Origin: Paracoccus marinus
Lineage (GTDB): Bacteria; Pseudomonadota; Alphaproteobacteria; Rhodobacterales; Rhodobacteraceae
DNA length: 64,000 bases
Reading direction: 5' to 3'
Assembly (NCBI RefSeq): GCF_007018965.1
Contig: NZ_VJYZ01000033.1
Location: 124,001 to 188,000 of the forward strand
A program made the translations under genes and the position numbers. Of this stretch, positions 15,527-23,587 are shown piece after piece. Position 1 is the stretch's first letter, and each line of letters opens with the position of its first letter. Under the pieces are notes generated by a model. The model was given only the letters and a program-made list of their open reading frames with translations. It searched no databases and was not told the DNA's origin.

Positions 15527-16480
15527 TCACTGTGACGCCCGGCCGGCCGCGGGGGCCGTGGCGGGCGCGAAATAGCCGGGCGCGGTGGCACCGGATGTGG
15601 CGGGCGCCGGCGCGGCGCCGAAGTTGCCGGCCCCGAAGTTGCCAGCCCCGAAATTTCCGGCCCCGAAACTACCGGCCCCGAAATTGCCGGCCGGGTAACC
15701 CGCGCCGTAATACCCGTTCGCGGGATAGCCGCGGCCCGCGTCGACTGGGGCCGCGTTGGTGTTGGAATATGCGCCCGCCGGATAGCCGGAGGGCTGGTAG
15801 CCCGCGCCCGGCTGCGCGCCGTAGCCCAGGTTCGCGGGGCGGCGCTGGCGGGCGGGGCCGCGGATGATGAGCGGCATGCCCGAACGCCCGCCATCGGCGC
15901 GGGCCGAACGCTCGGCCGCCATTGCGGCGATGACCTCGGCCAGTGCGTCGGTATAGCCGCGCGGGGCAACCACGCGGACCACGCTCGCGCGGTCGTTCGC
16001 GATCATGCGGTAGCTGGTATGGGCCATGCCCACCGCGTCGAGCTGCTCGCGCAGCGCGGGCATCGACACGCCCTGCAGGGGAAGAAGGCGGCTGGTCATC
16101 GCGGATGCCGGCTCGACATGGACCGCGGCCCCGTCGAACCACCACAACAGACCCGCGTCGCCCGAAACCTGATCCAGCGCGTCGCGCAGCGAACCCGACC
16201 CGTTGGCCACGCTGACCCGACCCGCCAGCCCCTGGGCCGCGATGACCGGCACGCCGGTCTTTATGGTCATCTGCTGCAGCATGTCGGTCAGTGCCACGTC
16301 CTTCGCTTCGTACGGGAACGGTTGATAGAGAACCGCCAGATCGTCGAGTGCCCAGCCCGGCTCGTCACCGGCCTGTGCCCATGCGGCCCCCGGAACGGAC
16401 AGCTTCGCCGCCAGCGTCAATGCCAGCACAATCAAGGCCACCCGGCCCCGGTCACGCCAGTCATTCCGCGTGCAGGTCAT
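15527..16480 (-). CDS. SctC-like N0/N1 protein without the secretin barrel
   Basis: 317 residues with a Sec signal peptide (about 1-36, ending GAAWA). Residues 45-195 match the periplasmic N0 and N1 domains of type III secretins: FPYEAKDVALTDMLQQMTIK, then WWFDGAAVHVEPASAMTS, then a second domain with APRGYTDALAEVIAAMA. A normal SctC continues for 300-400 residues with further ring domains and the outer-membrane barrel; here the protein instead ends in a Gly/Tyr/Pro-rich tail with five GAGNF-type repeats. Rhizobial systems split the secretin into RhcC1 (N-terminal) and RhcC2 (barrel), and this looks like an RhcC1 equivalent. No barrel gene is in the window. First gene of the operon; GGAAAG precedes the ATG. 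Confidence 0.75.
   Translation of the reverse strand: MTCTRNDWRDRGRVALIVLALTLAAKLSVPGAAWAQAGDEPGWALDDLAVLYQPFPYEAKDVALTDMLQQMTIKTGVPVIAAQGLAGRVSVANGSGSLRDALDQVSGDAGLLWWFDGAAVHVEPASAMTSRLLPLQGVSMPALREQLDAVGMAHTSYRMIANDRASVVRVVAPRGYTDALAEVIAAMAAERSARADGGRSGMPLIIRGPARQRRPANLGYGAQPGAGYQPSGYPAGAYSNTNAAPVDAGRGYPANGYYGAGYPAGNFGAGSFGAGNFGAGNFGAGNFGAAPAPATSGATAPGYFAPATAPAAGRASQ
15619..15693 (-). repeat. Five 15-bp in-frame repeats (GAGNF-type)
   Basis: Five imperfect 15-base units, beginning on the plus strand as CGAAGTTGCCGGCCC, run head to tail inside the C-terminal part of the secretin-like gene and encode repeated Gly-Ala-Gly-Asn/Ser-Phe. The third-position and single-base differences show they are not a fresh expansion. 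Such a tail may be disordered or self-associating. Confidence 0.85.
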
Positions 16481-16819
16481 CTGTCTTTCCGTTCACCTGC
16501 CGAGGACACAAGACGATTAAAGCGACAGAAGCGTGACAAATCATGTGAAATCGGTCCTCCCGGCGGGGTGCCGCCCCAAGCGGCGAGTTCTCGCCGATGG
16601 CGCCAGCCTTTCAGCGATCGGGTATCGGGCGCAATAGCGCGGCTTCGGTGGCGACGAGATTTCTGCCCGGCCGCGCCTCACGGTGACGGCGCGGCTTTCA
16701 GCCGCCGCGCGCGGCGACCGGCAAGTTTTCGCCCGTCCGCAAACTTCGTCATGCAGGTGTCACCGGAAAGGTTAACCTGCCTGCAATCCATTACCCGGAT
16801 CTTGCAGCAAGGCCGTTCG
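16481..16819. promoter_or_regulatory. Divergent intergenic region upstream of the main T3SS operon
   Basis: 339 bases separating the minus-strand T3SS operon from the plus-strand periplasmic protein gene. It is AT-richer at both ends. A perfect palindrome AGGTTAACCT lies at 16769-16778, partly inside a wider inverted pair GCAGGT (16753-16758) / ACCTGC (16775-16780), a possible operator for the rightward gene. Near 16510-16550 the minus strand reads TTTAAT, a possible -10, but without a good -35. No coding potential was seen. Confidence 0.35.
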
Positions 16820-17779
16820 ATGCGTCGTTACCTTTTTCCCATTGCGATCACCTGCGCCGTTTCGGCGTCACCCGCCTTTGCCGGCGACAAGCACATTACC
16901 CCGGAAGACGCCGACATCGCCGTCACCGCCGTCCATGCCCTGATCGAGGCGCAGGGCGGGTCGATCGACAAGGAAACGGTGCGGACCGAGCTTGACGCCA
17001 TGTTCAAGATCGCGGACGCCGGCGCGAACGGGCCCAACGACCTGCCCGAGGGGCTGATGCAGGCCGCGCGCCTGGCGATCGCCGCCGACAACCCGGCCTC
17101 GCGCGGCGTGGCGCTGGACTGCACCCGCGACATTCTCGTGGCGTTGACCATCGAAGCCAAGGCCGAACACAGCAAGACCCTTGCCGCGTGGAACGCAGCC
17201 GACCCGATGATCCGCGAGCGGGTGCCGGGGCAGGGGATGGCGCAAAGCGACATCGACGCGTTCGAGCGGCTGAAGGCCCGTATGCCCGGGGTGGCTCACG
17301 CCGACGCGGTCGAGTTCTGGGACACCCAGGACAAGGAGGTCAACCGCATGTTCCCCACCAAGCTGGCGGCGTGGGAAGCGGGCGTGGCCGAGGTGTGGGA
17401 CGAACTGGACGACAGCGAGCGCCGGATCGTCGTCGGCGTCCTCGACAACAAGGAAGTCCCGCCCAAGGCGCTCATCAAGAAAGTGACGGGCGCGGACGAC
17501 ATCCTCGCCTGGATCGCGGTCGTGAACCTGCCGCTGACCAAGGACGAACGCAAGGCCAGCCCCGACCTCGTCGACTTCGCGGAATACACCGCCTTCGCCG
17601 GACCGCTGCAGAAGCGGTTCCAGGAAATCATCCTGGCGGCCGCCCGCAACGGCGGCGGTGGCGGCGGTGGCGGCATGAACGAGATGTTCTGGCAGCAGTA
17701 CCGGCTGAACAACTGGTCGGCCATGACCGGCGAAATGTACAGCTGGGATTCCTATCGCTACATGACCCAGGGGTACTGA
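16820..17779 (+). CDS. Periplasmic or secreted protein of unknown function next to T3SS and toxin
   Basis: 319 residues with a clear Sec signal peptide (MRRYLFPIAITCAVSASPAF-AG). The mature part is largely helical and charged, with two similar Asp/Glu/Lys-rich halves. A run of nine glycines near residues 275-285 links it to an aromatic tail (MNEMFWQQYRLNNWS... ending YMTQGY) rich in Trp, Tyr and Met. I recognise no family. Start chosen by the signal peptide and AAGG upstream. It stands between the T3SS operon and the nuclease toxin gene, 171 bases upstream of the latter, and could be an accessory of either. Codon use is normal for the window. Confidence 0.65.
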   Translation: MRRYLFPIAITCAVSASPAFAGDKHITPEDADIAVTAVHALIEAQGGSIDKETVRTELDAMFKIADAGANGPNDLPEGLMQAARLAIAADNPASRGVALDCTRDILVALTIEAKAEHSKTLAAWNAADPMIRERVPGQGMAQSDIDAFERLKARMPGVAHADAVEFWDTQDKEVNRMFPTKLAAWEAGVAEVWDELDDSERRIVVGVLDNKEVPPKALIKKVTGADDILAWIAVVNLPLTKDERKASPDLVDFAEYTAFAGPLQKRFQEIILAAARNGGGGGGGGMNEMFWQQYRLNNWSAMTGEMYSWDSYRYMTQGY

Positions 17780-17950
17780 CGGGATGCCTGGCGCCGCCCC
17801 AAAGGCCCGCGGGCCACGCCGCGTCGGCGCCCACCGCCCGGGCCCCGACCGCCGACCGGGCGGACACCCGCACAGCCAGGCTTCGCCAACCGCCTTCATC
17901 CTCACACATCCGGGCCGCTGAGCCCCGCCCATCCGAGCCGGAGAACCGCC

Positions 17951-20900
17951 ATGTCCAACATCTTCAGCGCCATCCGTGCCGGAATCGAGCGTGCCACGCA
18001 GCCGCAGAAGCCGCCCGAGCCGATCAAGCCGCCGGCCCCTCCGCAGCCGAAGCCGCAGCCCAAGCCGCAACCCCAGCCGCAGGCCCAGCCGAAGCCGCAG
18101 GCGCAGGCGCCCGCCCCCGCGCAGGTCCCCGCGAAGCCCGCGACGGCCCCGGCTGGCCTGACGCCGCTGCTTCAGAACGTGACGAACCGCCAGCAGGGGC
18201 CCGTTCTGGGTCCCGTCGCCCCCGGCGCGCCCACCGCGCCGGTCGCGCCCGTCGATACGGTCACGCCCGAACGGCAGGCCAAGATCGACAGCTGGGTCAA
18301 GGACAACGCCACCCACGAAAAGGGCGGGATCTTCTGGGACAGCGAAGGCGGCACCCGCGCGTCGCAGGCGCTGCGCGGCGATTCCGACCTGGGCCGGCTG
18401 ACCGATGCCGAGCGCGCGGCGCTTGCCGAAGGCTCGGTCAAGGCGTGGCAGGGCCAGTCCGACAACGGCCGCTTCAACGAGAACGTGCGCGAGGCGGTCG
18501 ACGGCGTCCGCAACGATCCCGCCGCGCGCGAGGCGCTGGCGGCGGCGCTGGCCAGGCCCGAGATGAGCAACCAGGCGATCTATGCGAAAGGCGGCAGCGT
18601 CGCCTCGTCCCCGGAATGGGCGCAGCGGTCGGTGGGGATGCTGGAAACGGCGATGAACCTCGATCCGGCGGCGGTGGTGCGCGCCAATCCGGGGCTCGAG
18701 CCGCAGATCGCCAAGCAGACCCAGTGGATGGACGGCAGCGTCCGCGACAAGCTGTGGTCGGCGGCGGCGGACCGCAACAGCTTCTCGCCCGAGCAGCAGC
18801 AAAGCATCGCCACCTCGTTGTTTATGTTCGAGGACAAGAACGGCGCGCGGAACGGCCCGCAGCGGACCGACATCGCGAACGCGCTGGCCAACGCCCGCGC
18901 CCCCGGCAGCACCGACGCGGACCGCATCGCGCGCGAGCAGATGGCGCGCAACCTCGACGGCGTGATGGCCCATGAAGGCGCGCGCGAGATGCTGTTCGGC
19001 GAAAAGGTGACGCCGGAAATGCGGGTCTGGGCGCTGGACCAGGTCGCCGGCCGCGGCACCAGCATCAACGCGGACGCGTTCAAGGACGGCTGGGAATCCG
19101 AGGCGATCTCGAAAGCCTATGCCGCCAAGGTGACGGACGCCTATCAGACGCGCGGCACCGATCCGCAGTCCCTGGGCGGCGAGGCGCTTCGCAACACCGT
19201 GGGCCAGGCGATGGGCATCCGCCCGGACATGCTGCCCCAGGGCGAGCCGTCGGCCGAGTTCCTCGAACGGGGGATGAACAACCAGTTCTATTCCAACGGC
19301 GGCAACAACCAGGCGATCGACGACGTCCAGCGCAAGATCACCGAACTTGGCGGGCCGCAGGCCAGGGTCTCGGTCGTGCCGGTGACGATCACCAGCAAGG
19401 ACGAGGGCGCGGCGACCGTTCCCGTGTTCCGGGTCGATGACAAGGCCACCGGCGAGGCGCGCTTCGTCGATCACACCGGCCGGACCTACACCGACCTCAA
19501 GGATTGGGAAGAAAACAACAAGCTGCCCGAAGGCAAGATGACCTACGCCAAGGGCATGGACCTGAAGTCCGAGGAACTGTCGCACGGGAACACGCCCGGC
19601 GTCGTGGACAGCTTCGGCGAGGGGTTCGGCAAGGTCATGGACGGCGTCGCGCTTGGCGCGGGGATCGTCGCGGGTGGCGCGCTGATCCTGGGCACCGGCG
19701 GCACCGCGGCGCCGCTGGTCGCGGGCGGGGCCGCCCTGTGGGCGACGGGCCGCGCCGCCTCGGACCTGCACGACAAGGCGACCCACGGCCAGGACATCAC
19801 CGACCTGTCGGACCCGTCGGTGCGGTCGAACTGGCTCGAGGTGGCGGCGGGCGCGCTGTCGGTCGGCGCCGTGGGCGGCGCGCTGAAGCTGGGCGCGATG
19901 GGCGGCCGGGCGACGCCCGCGTTCGCGCGCGCGGTGTCGGGCACGGCCACCGCGGCCGAGGTCATGGACGGTGCGGCCGTCACCGACCAGTCGATCCAGC
20001 TTGCCCGGAACTGGGACAACATGTCGGGGCAGGACCGCGCCGCGGGCCTGCTGAACGTGGCCTTCTGGGGTGGCATGGCGGGCGCGTCGCGGATGTCGGG
20101 CGGGGTGGCCCGGAACGGGACCGACGGCATGTCCTTCGCAGGCCTGGACCAGCGCATCCGCGCGGGCGCAACCACGCCGCCGGCCAACGTGCCGGTTTCG
20201 CAGGTGCCGGGGATGGGCCCGGGCGAGGTGCGGGTCGCCTATGACACCCGGAACGGCCGCGCGACCAACATCCGCATCGAACACGGCGCGGGCACGCCGG
20301 ACCCGGCGCAGCTTGCGCTGCACGAACACACCGCCGCGCAACTGTCGTCGGCGGGCGGGCTGCGGTCGAAACTCGACAACATCCTGCGCGGCAAGGCCGA
20401 GCCCGAGCCCGGATCCTCGGCGTTCGAGGCCAAGCTGGAGATCGACAAGATCACCCGCGAGGCCGACGCGCTGGCCAGGACCCAGACCGCCGGCCTGACC
20501 CAGACCCAGCGCAACGACATCGCCGTGCGCCAGCGCGAACTGGACCAGGCGCTGGTGCGCGAGACGAACCGGCTGAACAGCCCGATCGCGCAGGGGAACG
20601 GCTTCGTCGCGGCCCCGCGTTCGCTGACCGACATCATCAACGACCACGAGGCGAGCGGGGCGATCACGCGCGGGGTGCCCGCGAACATTGCCCCGCTCAG
20701 CGCGCCGGCCGCTACCGCGCCGTCGCGGATCGACTATGGCAGCCTGAACGCGTCGGGACAGGCGCAGGGGATCGAGGCGACGATCACCAGAGACATGCTG
20801 GGGACGGGCAGCCATGCCAAGCAGTCAATCAAGCCGCCGGGCTTCGTCAGCGGTGATGAAAACCACTCGCGCGGCCACCTGCTGGCGCGTTCGCTCGGGG

Positions 20901-21139
20901 GTTCTGGCACCGACGAGCGAAACTTGGTGATGCTCTATCAGCGTTTCACGAACTCGCCGGTGATGAGCGACTTCGAGCGGCAGGTCCACGACGCCGTGAG
21001 CGCGGGAGAGGTGGTGAATTACAAGGTGACGCCCCTTTACGCGGCGGGCCAGGACCACCCGGTCGGCGTCGCACTTCAGGCGCGCGGATCCCAGGGGCTG
21101 GACATCTCCATCACCATCAACAACATCGACAACTCGTAA
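17951..21139 (+). CDS. Large polymorphic toxin-like protein with C-terminal nuclease domain
   Basis: 1062 residues, ATG preceded by GGAG. No Sec signal; it begins with a short amphipathic helix (MSNIFSAIRAGIERA), then a Pro/Gln/Lys-rich stretch to about residue 65. Residues 95-550 are a helical region resembling DUF4781-type proteins (tentative). Residues 560-700 are Gly/Ala-rich and hydrophobic. The C-terminal 120 residues look like the DNA/RNA non-specific endonuclease NS_2 fold (EndA/NucA-like, beta-beta-alpha metal): SRGHLLARSLGGSGTDERNL with candidate catalytic His976, then an Asn-containing helix and NYKVTPLY. The usual DRGH reads SRGH. A cognate-looking immunity gene follows 30 bases later. 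Antibacterial use and type III delivery are inferences. Confidence 0.8.
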   Translation: MSNIFSAIRAGIERATQPQKPPEPIKPPAPPQPKPQPKPQPQPQAQPKPQAQAPAPAQVPAKPATAPAGLTPLLQNVTNRQQGPVLGPVAPGAPTAPVAPVDTVTPERQAKIDSWVKDNATHEKGGIFWDSEGGTRASQALRGDSDLGRLTDAERAALAEGSVKAWQGQSDNGRFNENVREAVDGVRNDPAAREALAAALARPEMSNQAIYAKGGSVASSPEWAQRSVGMLETAMNLDPAAVVRANPGLEPQIAKQTQWMDGSVRDKLWSAAADRNSFSPEQQQSIATSLFMFEDKNGARNGPQRTDIANALANARAPGSTDADRIAREQMARNLDGVMAHEGAREMLFGEKVTPEMRVWALDQVAGRGTSINADAFKDGWESEAISKAYAAKVTDAYQTRGTDPQSLGGEALRNTVGQAMGIRPDMLPQGEPSAEFLERGMNNQFYSNGGNNQAIDDVQRKITELGGPQARVSVVPVTITSKDEGAATVPVFRVDDKATGEARFVDHTGRTYTDLKDWEENNKLPEGKMTYAKGMDLKSEELSHGNTPGVVDSFGEGFGKVMDGVALGAGIVAGGALILGTGGTAAPLVAGGAALWATGRAASDLHDKATHGQDITDLSDPSVRSNWLEVAAGALSVGAVGGALKLGAMGGRATPAFARAVSGTATAAEVMDGAAVTDQSIQLARNWDNMSGQDRAAGLLNVAFWGGMAGASRMSGGVARNGTDGMSFAGLDQRIRAGATTPPANVPVSQVPGMGPGEVRVAYDTRNGRATNIRIEHGAGTPDPAQLALHEHTAAQLSSAGGLRSKLDNILRGKAEPEPGSSAFEAKLEIDKITREADALARTQTAGLTQTQRNDIAVRQRELDQALVRETNRLNSPIAQGNGFVAAPRSLTDIINDHEASGAITRGVPANIAPLSAPAATAPSRIDYGSLNASGQAQGIEATITRDMLGTGSHAKQSIKPPGFVSGDENHSRGHLLARSLGGSGTDERNLVMLYQRFTNSPVMSDFERQVHDAVSAGEVVNYKVTPLYAAGQDHPVGVALQARGSQGLDISITINNIDNS

Positions 21140-21169
21140 GCGGCTCCGGTCGCGACAGAAGGAGCCGAC

Positions 21170-21727
21170 ATGGATTGGTCCGCCGAACTCGCCGCAGTCA
21201 TGCCGCCGCCCGCGTTGGAGCAACGCCATCCGGTGCCGCAGCCAGCCGAGTGGACCACGGTCGAAGAGGCATTGGGGCGCGCAATCCCTGCCGACTACAC
21301 GGCGTTCATGGCCGAGTGGGGACCGGGCGGCATCGGCGATTTCATCCGCCTGTTTGCGCCGAACGGAGCCCGTCCTGCCGTGCGGATGCCGGATGCAACG
21401 CTCGGTCCCGTTCGATCCTACGAGACGCTGAAGGCGCACCATCCCCAGACCTTCACGATGCCGGTCTTTCCGCAGGACGGCGGGCTGATGCCCTTTGCCG
21501 TTACTGACAACGGCGACTATCTCGGCTGGATCGTCGGACCGGGCGGTCCGGAAACCTGGCCGGTCGGCATCTGGGGCGAGGACGAGGGCGTGGCAGAGGT
21601 GTTCCCGATGAGCTTTGGTCCGTTCATTGTGGAATTGGTAAAGGGCGAGCTTCGCCCGCAAGCGTTTCCCGAAGACCTGTGGGACAACCTTCCCCTTAGC
21701 TTCGAGCCCCGCGCGCAGAGCCGCTGA
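21170..21727 (+). CDS. SUKH (SMI1/KNR4-type) immunity protein
   Basis: 185 residues; AAGGAG stands 5 bases before the ATG. The N-terminal part shows the SUKH signature: WTTVEEALGRAIPADYTAFM followed by EWGPGGIGDFIRLF. SUKH proteins are the commonest immunity proteins of bacterial polymorphic toxins and often guard against nucleases. It is encoded 30 bases after the nuclease-bearing gene in the same orientation, the standard toxin-immunity layout. It probably binds and blocks that nuclease domain in the producing cell. No signal peptide, as expected for a cytosolic target. Confidence 0.85.
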   Translation: MDWSAELAAVMPPPALEQRHPVPQPAEWTTVEEALGRAIPADYTAFMAEWGPGGIGDFIRLFAPNGARPAVRMPDATLGPVRSYETLKAHHPQTFTMPVFPQDGGLMPFAVTDNGDYLGWIVGPGGPETWPVGIWGEDEGVAEVFPMSFGPFIVELVKGELRPQAFPEDLWDNLPLSFEPRAQSR

Positions 21728-21750
21728 GCGGCGACGCGGTACTGCGGGCC

Positions 21751-21780
21751 GACTGGATCGCCGACCTCGCCGCGGTCATG
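21751..21780 (+). pseudogene. Fragment of a second SUKH immunity gene
   Basis: Thirty bases here match the 5' end of the immunity gene at 21173-21202 in 25 positions, encoding DWIADLAAVM against DWSAELAAVM. Similarity ends after that, and the convergent phnM gene begins at 21828. It looks like the remnant of a duplicated immunity gene, or the scar of toxin-tail exchange. Confidence 0.5.
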
Positions 21781-21827
21781 CAAACCTGCCCGTGGCGGCG
21801 CTGTGGCCTGCGCTGGCCCGCCGCGGC

Positions 21828-22970
21828 CTACGCCACCCGCTTGCCGCCGACCCACGTCTCGCGCAGGACCGGGGTTCCGTCCAGCATGGCAAACCGGATC
21901 AGGTCGGCGCGGCGGCCGGGCTCGATCCGGCCGCGATCGGGCAGGCCCGCGGCCTCGGCCGGGTTCGCCGTCACGGTGGCGATGGCGCGGGGCAGGTCGT
22001 CCCAGATGCCGCCCAGGATGGCCGCGCCCGCCAGCAGCGACGAGGGCACGTAGTCCGACGACAGGATGTCCAGCCGGTCGGCGCGCGCCAATTCGGCGGC
22101 GGCGACATTGCCCGAATGACTGCCGCCCCGCACCAGGTTCGGCGCGCCCATGATCGTGGCGATCCCGTGGTCGCGGCAGGCGTCTGCGGCCTCGAGCGTG
22201 GTCGGAAACTCGGCCAGGCGGATGCCGTAGCCGGCCGATGTCGCGACCTGTTCGGGGGTGGTGTCGTCGTGGCTGGCCAGCACCGCCCCCAGCCGCTGCG
22301 CCACCGCGACCGCCGCCGCCTCGTGCTGGGCGCCGAAGCGTTGCTGCAGATCGGTCAGGCGGCGGACGTGGGCGGCGAACGCCTCGTCCGACATGCGGCT
22401 TTTGCCCTGCACGTATTTGGCCAGCTTGGTGATGTCGCGGAACTGGCGCTGGCCGGGGGTGTGGTCCATCAGGCTGACCAGCTTGACCCGGTCGCCCGCG
22501 TCGAACTCGTCCAGCTCGGCCACCAGCGTCTGCGAACAGACCTCGGCGCGCAGGTGGATGTAGTGGCTGATCCGCAGCGCGTCGGTCGCGATCATGGCCA
22601 GGATTTCCGACGCGAGGGGGCGGGCGTAGCGGGGGTATTCGGCCTCGTCCTCCTCGATCGAGCCGACGCGCAGCGCGTCGAACACCGTGGTGATGCCGAC
22701 GCTTGCCAGTTCCGCGTCGTGGGCCACGATGGCTGCGGCGTGGGGCCAGCCGACGCTTGGGCGGGGCTGGATGTGGCGTTCCAGGTTGTCGGTGTGCAGT
22801 TCGACCATCCCGGGCGCGATGAAGTCGCCGCCGCAGTCGATCGCGCCGGCCGGCGCCGCGCCGCTTTCGTCCAGATCGGCGATCAGCCCGTCCCGGATGA
22901 CGAGGCTGCCGCGGGCGACCCGGTCGCGCAGGATCAGTGAGGCGTTGGCGAACACGGTTTCGGAGGTCAT
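21828..22970 (-). CDS. phnM: PhnM, ribosyl-phosphonate triphosphate diphosphatase
   Basis: 380 residues from the ATG at 22970 (ATGA overlap with phnN). Amidohydrolase-fold enzyme that removes pyrophosphate from alpha-D-ribose 1-phosphonate 5-triphosphate in the C-P lyase pathway. Visible metal-binding blocks: APGMVELHTDNLE near residue 50, SLMDHTPGQ, ASHDDTTPEQV and ILSSDYVPSSLL. Cytoplasmic. Last gene of the phnG-M operon. Confidence 0.95.
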   Translation of the reverse strand: MTSETVFANASLILRDRVARGSLVIRDGLIADLDESGAAPAGAIDCGGDFIAPGMVELHTDNLERHIQPRPSVGWPHAAAIVAHDAELASVGITTVFDALRVGSIEEDEAEYPRYARPLASEILAMIATDALRISHYIHLRAEVCSQTLVAELDEFDAGDRVKLVSLMDHTPGQRQFRDITKLAKYVQGKSRMSDEAFAAHVRRLTDLQQRFGAQHEAAAVAVAQRLGAVLASHDDTTPEQVATSAGYGIRLAEFPTTLEAADACRDHGIATIMGAPNLVRGGSHSGNVAAAELARADRLDILSSDYVPSSLLAGAAILGGIWDDLPRAIATVTANPAEAAGLPDRGRIEPGRRADLIRFAMLDGTPVLRETWVGGKRVA

Positions 22971-23587
22971 GGAAAGCTCTTGTCTGTGGGGGCGGGCAGC
23001 AGCGAAAGGACCGCCCGCACGGCATGGTCCAGCGGGCCGGAATTGTCGATCAGGTGGACCCGGGTTCCGGGCAGGTCCGGCAGGTCGCGGCCCGCCGTCA
23101 GCAGGCGTTCGCCGATCGCGCCCGCATCCTCGCGCCCGCGCGCGCTGAGACGCCGGGCGAGGACTTCGGGCGCGGCCGTGATGTGGATCACGCTCAGCGG
23201 CGCCAGCACCTGCGCCGCCTGCGGCAGGACCGCGCGGGACAGGTTCACGCACAGGATCCGGCCCGCCTGCTGCGCCGCGCGGACCTCGCCCGGGATGCCG
23301 TAGGACAGCCCGTGCGCGTCCCAGTCGAGGACGAACCGCCCCGCCGCCCGGTCGCGGTCGAAGCTTTCGCGGGTCGCGGGCCGGAACGGTTCGGTCGGGT
23401 CGGCGGGGCGGGTAATGACGCGGGTCGCCAGCAGCACGTCGGGGCGGGCGCGGGCCACCGCCGCCATCACGCTGTCCTTGCCCGCGCCAGAGGGACCGAC
23501 GAAGGCGAAGCAGGGGGCCGCGCCGGGTGCCTGTCCTGACGCCGATCCTGCCGCCGGGCCTGACGCCGGGTCGGGGTCCGCCGTCAT
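22967..23587 (-). CDS. phnN: PhnN, ribose 1,5-bisphosphate phosphokinase
   Basis: 206 residues. A guanylate-kinase-like P-loop, FVGPSGAGKDSV at about 29-40, is preceded by a Gly/Ala/Pro-rich N-terminal extension. It converts ribose 1,5-bisphosphate to PRPP, the last step of C-P lyase product recycling. It overlaps phnL and phnM by ATGA at both ends, so all three are likely translated together. Confidence 0.92.
   Translation of the reverse strand: MTADPDPASGPAAGSASGQAPGAAPCFAFVGPSGAGKDSVMAAVARARPDVLLATRVITRPADPTEPFRPATRESFDRDRAAGRFVLDWDAHGLSYGIPGEVRAAQQAGRILCVNLSRAVLPQAAQVLAPLSVIHITAAPEVLARRLSARGREDAGAIGERLLTAGRDLPDLPGTRVHLIDNSGPLDHAVRAVLSLLPAPTDKSFP

Noticed and set aside
15619..15693. Short tandem repeats as a CRISPR-like array
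   Set aside because: The 15-bp units are contiguous without spacers and are in-frame coding repeats (GAGNF type).
16868..20815. 1315-residue minus-strand open frame opposite the periplasmic and toxin genes
   Set aside because: It lies antisense to two genes with signal peptide, ribosome sites and recognisable domains; its translation is His/Arg/Gly-rich without domains, as expected for the complement of GC-rich coding DNA.
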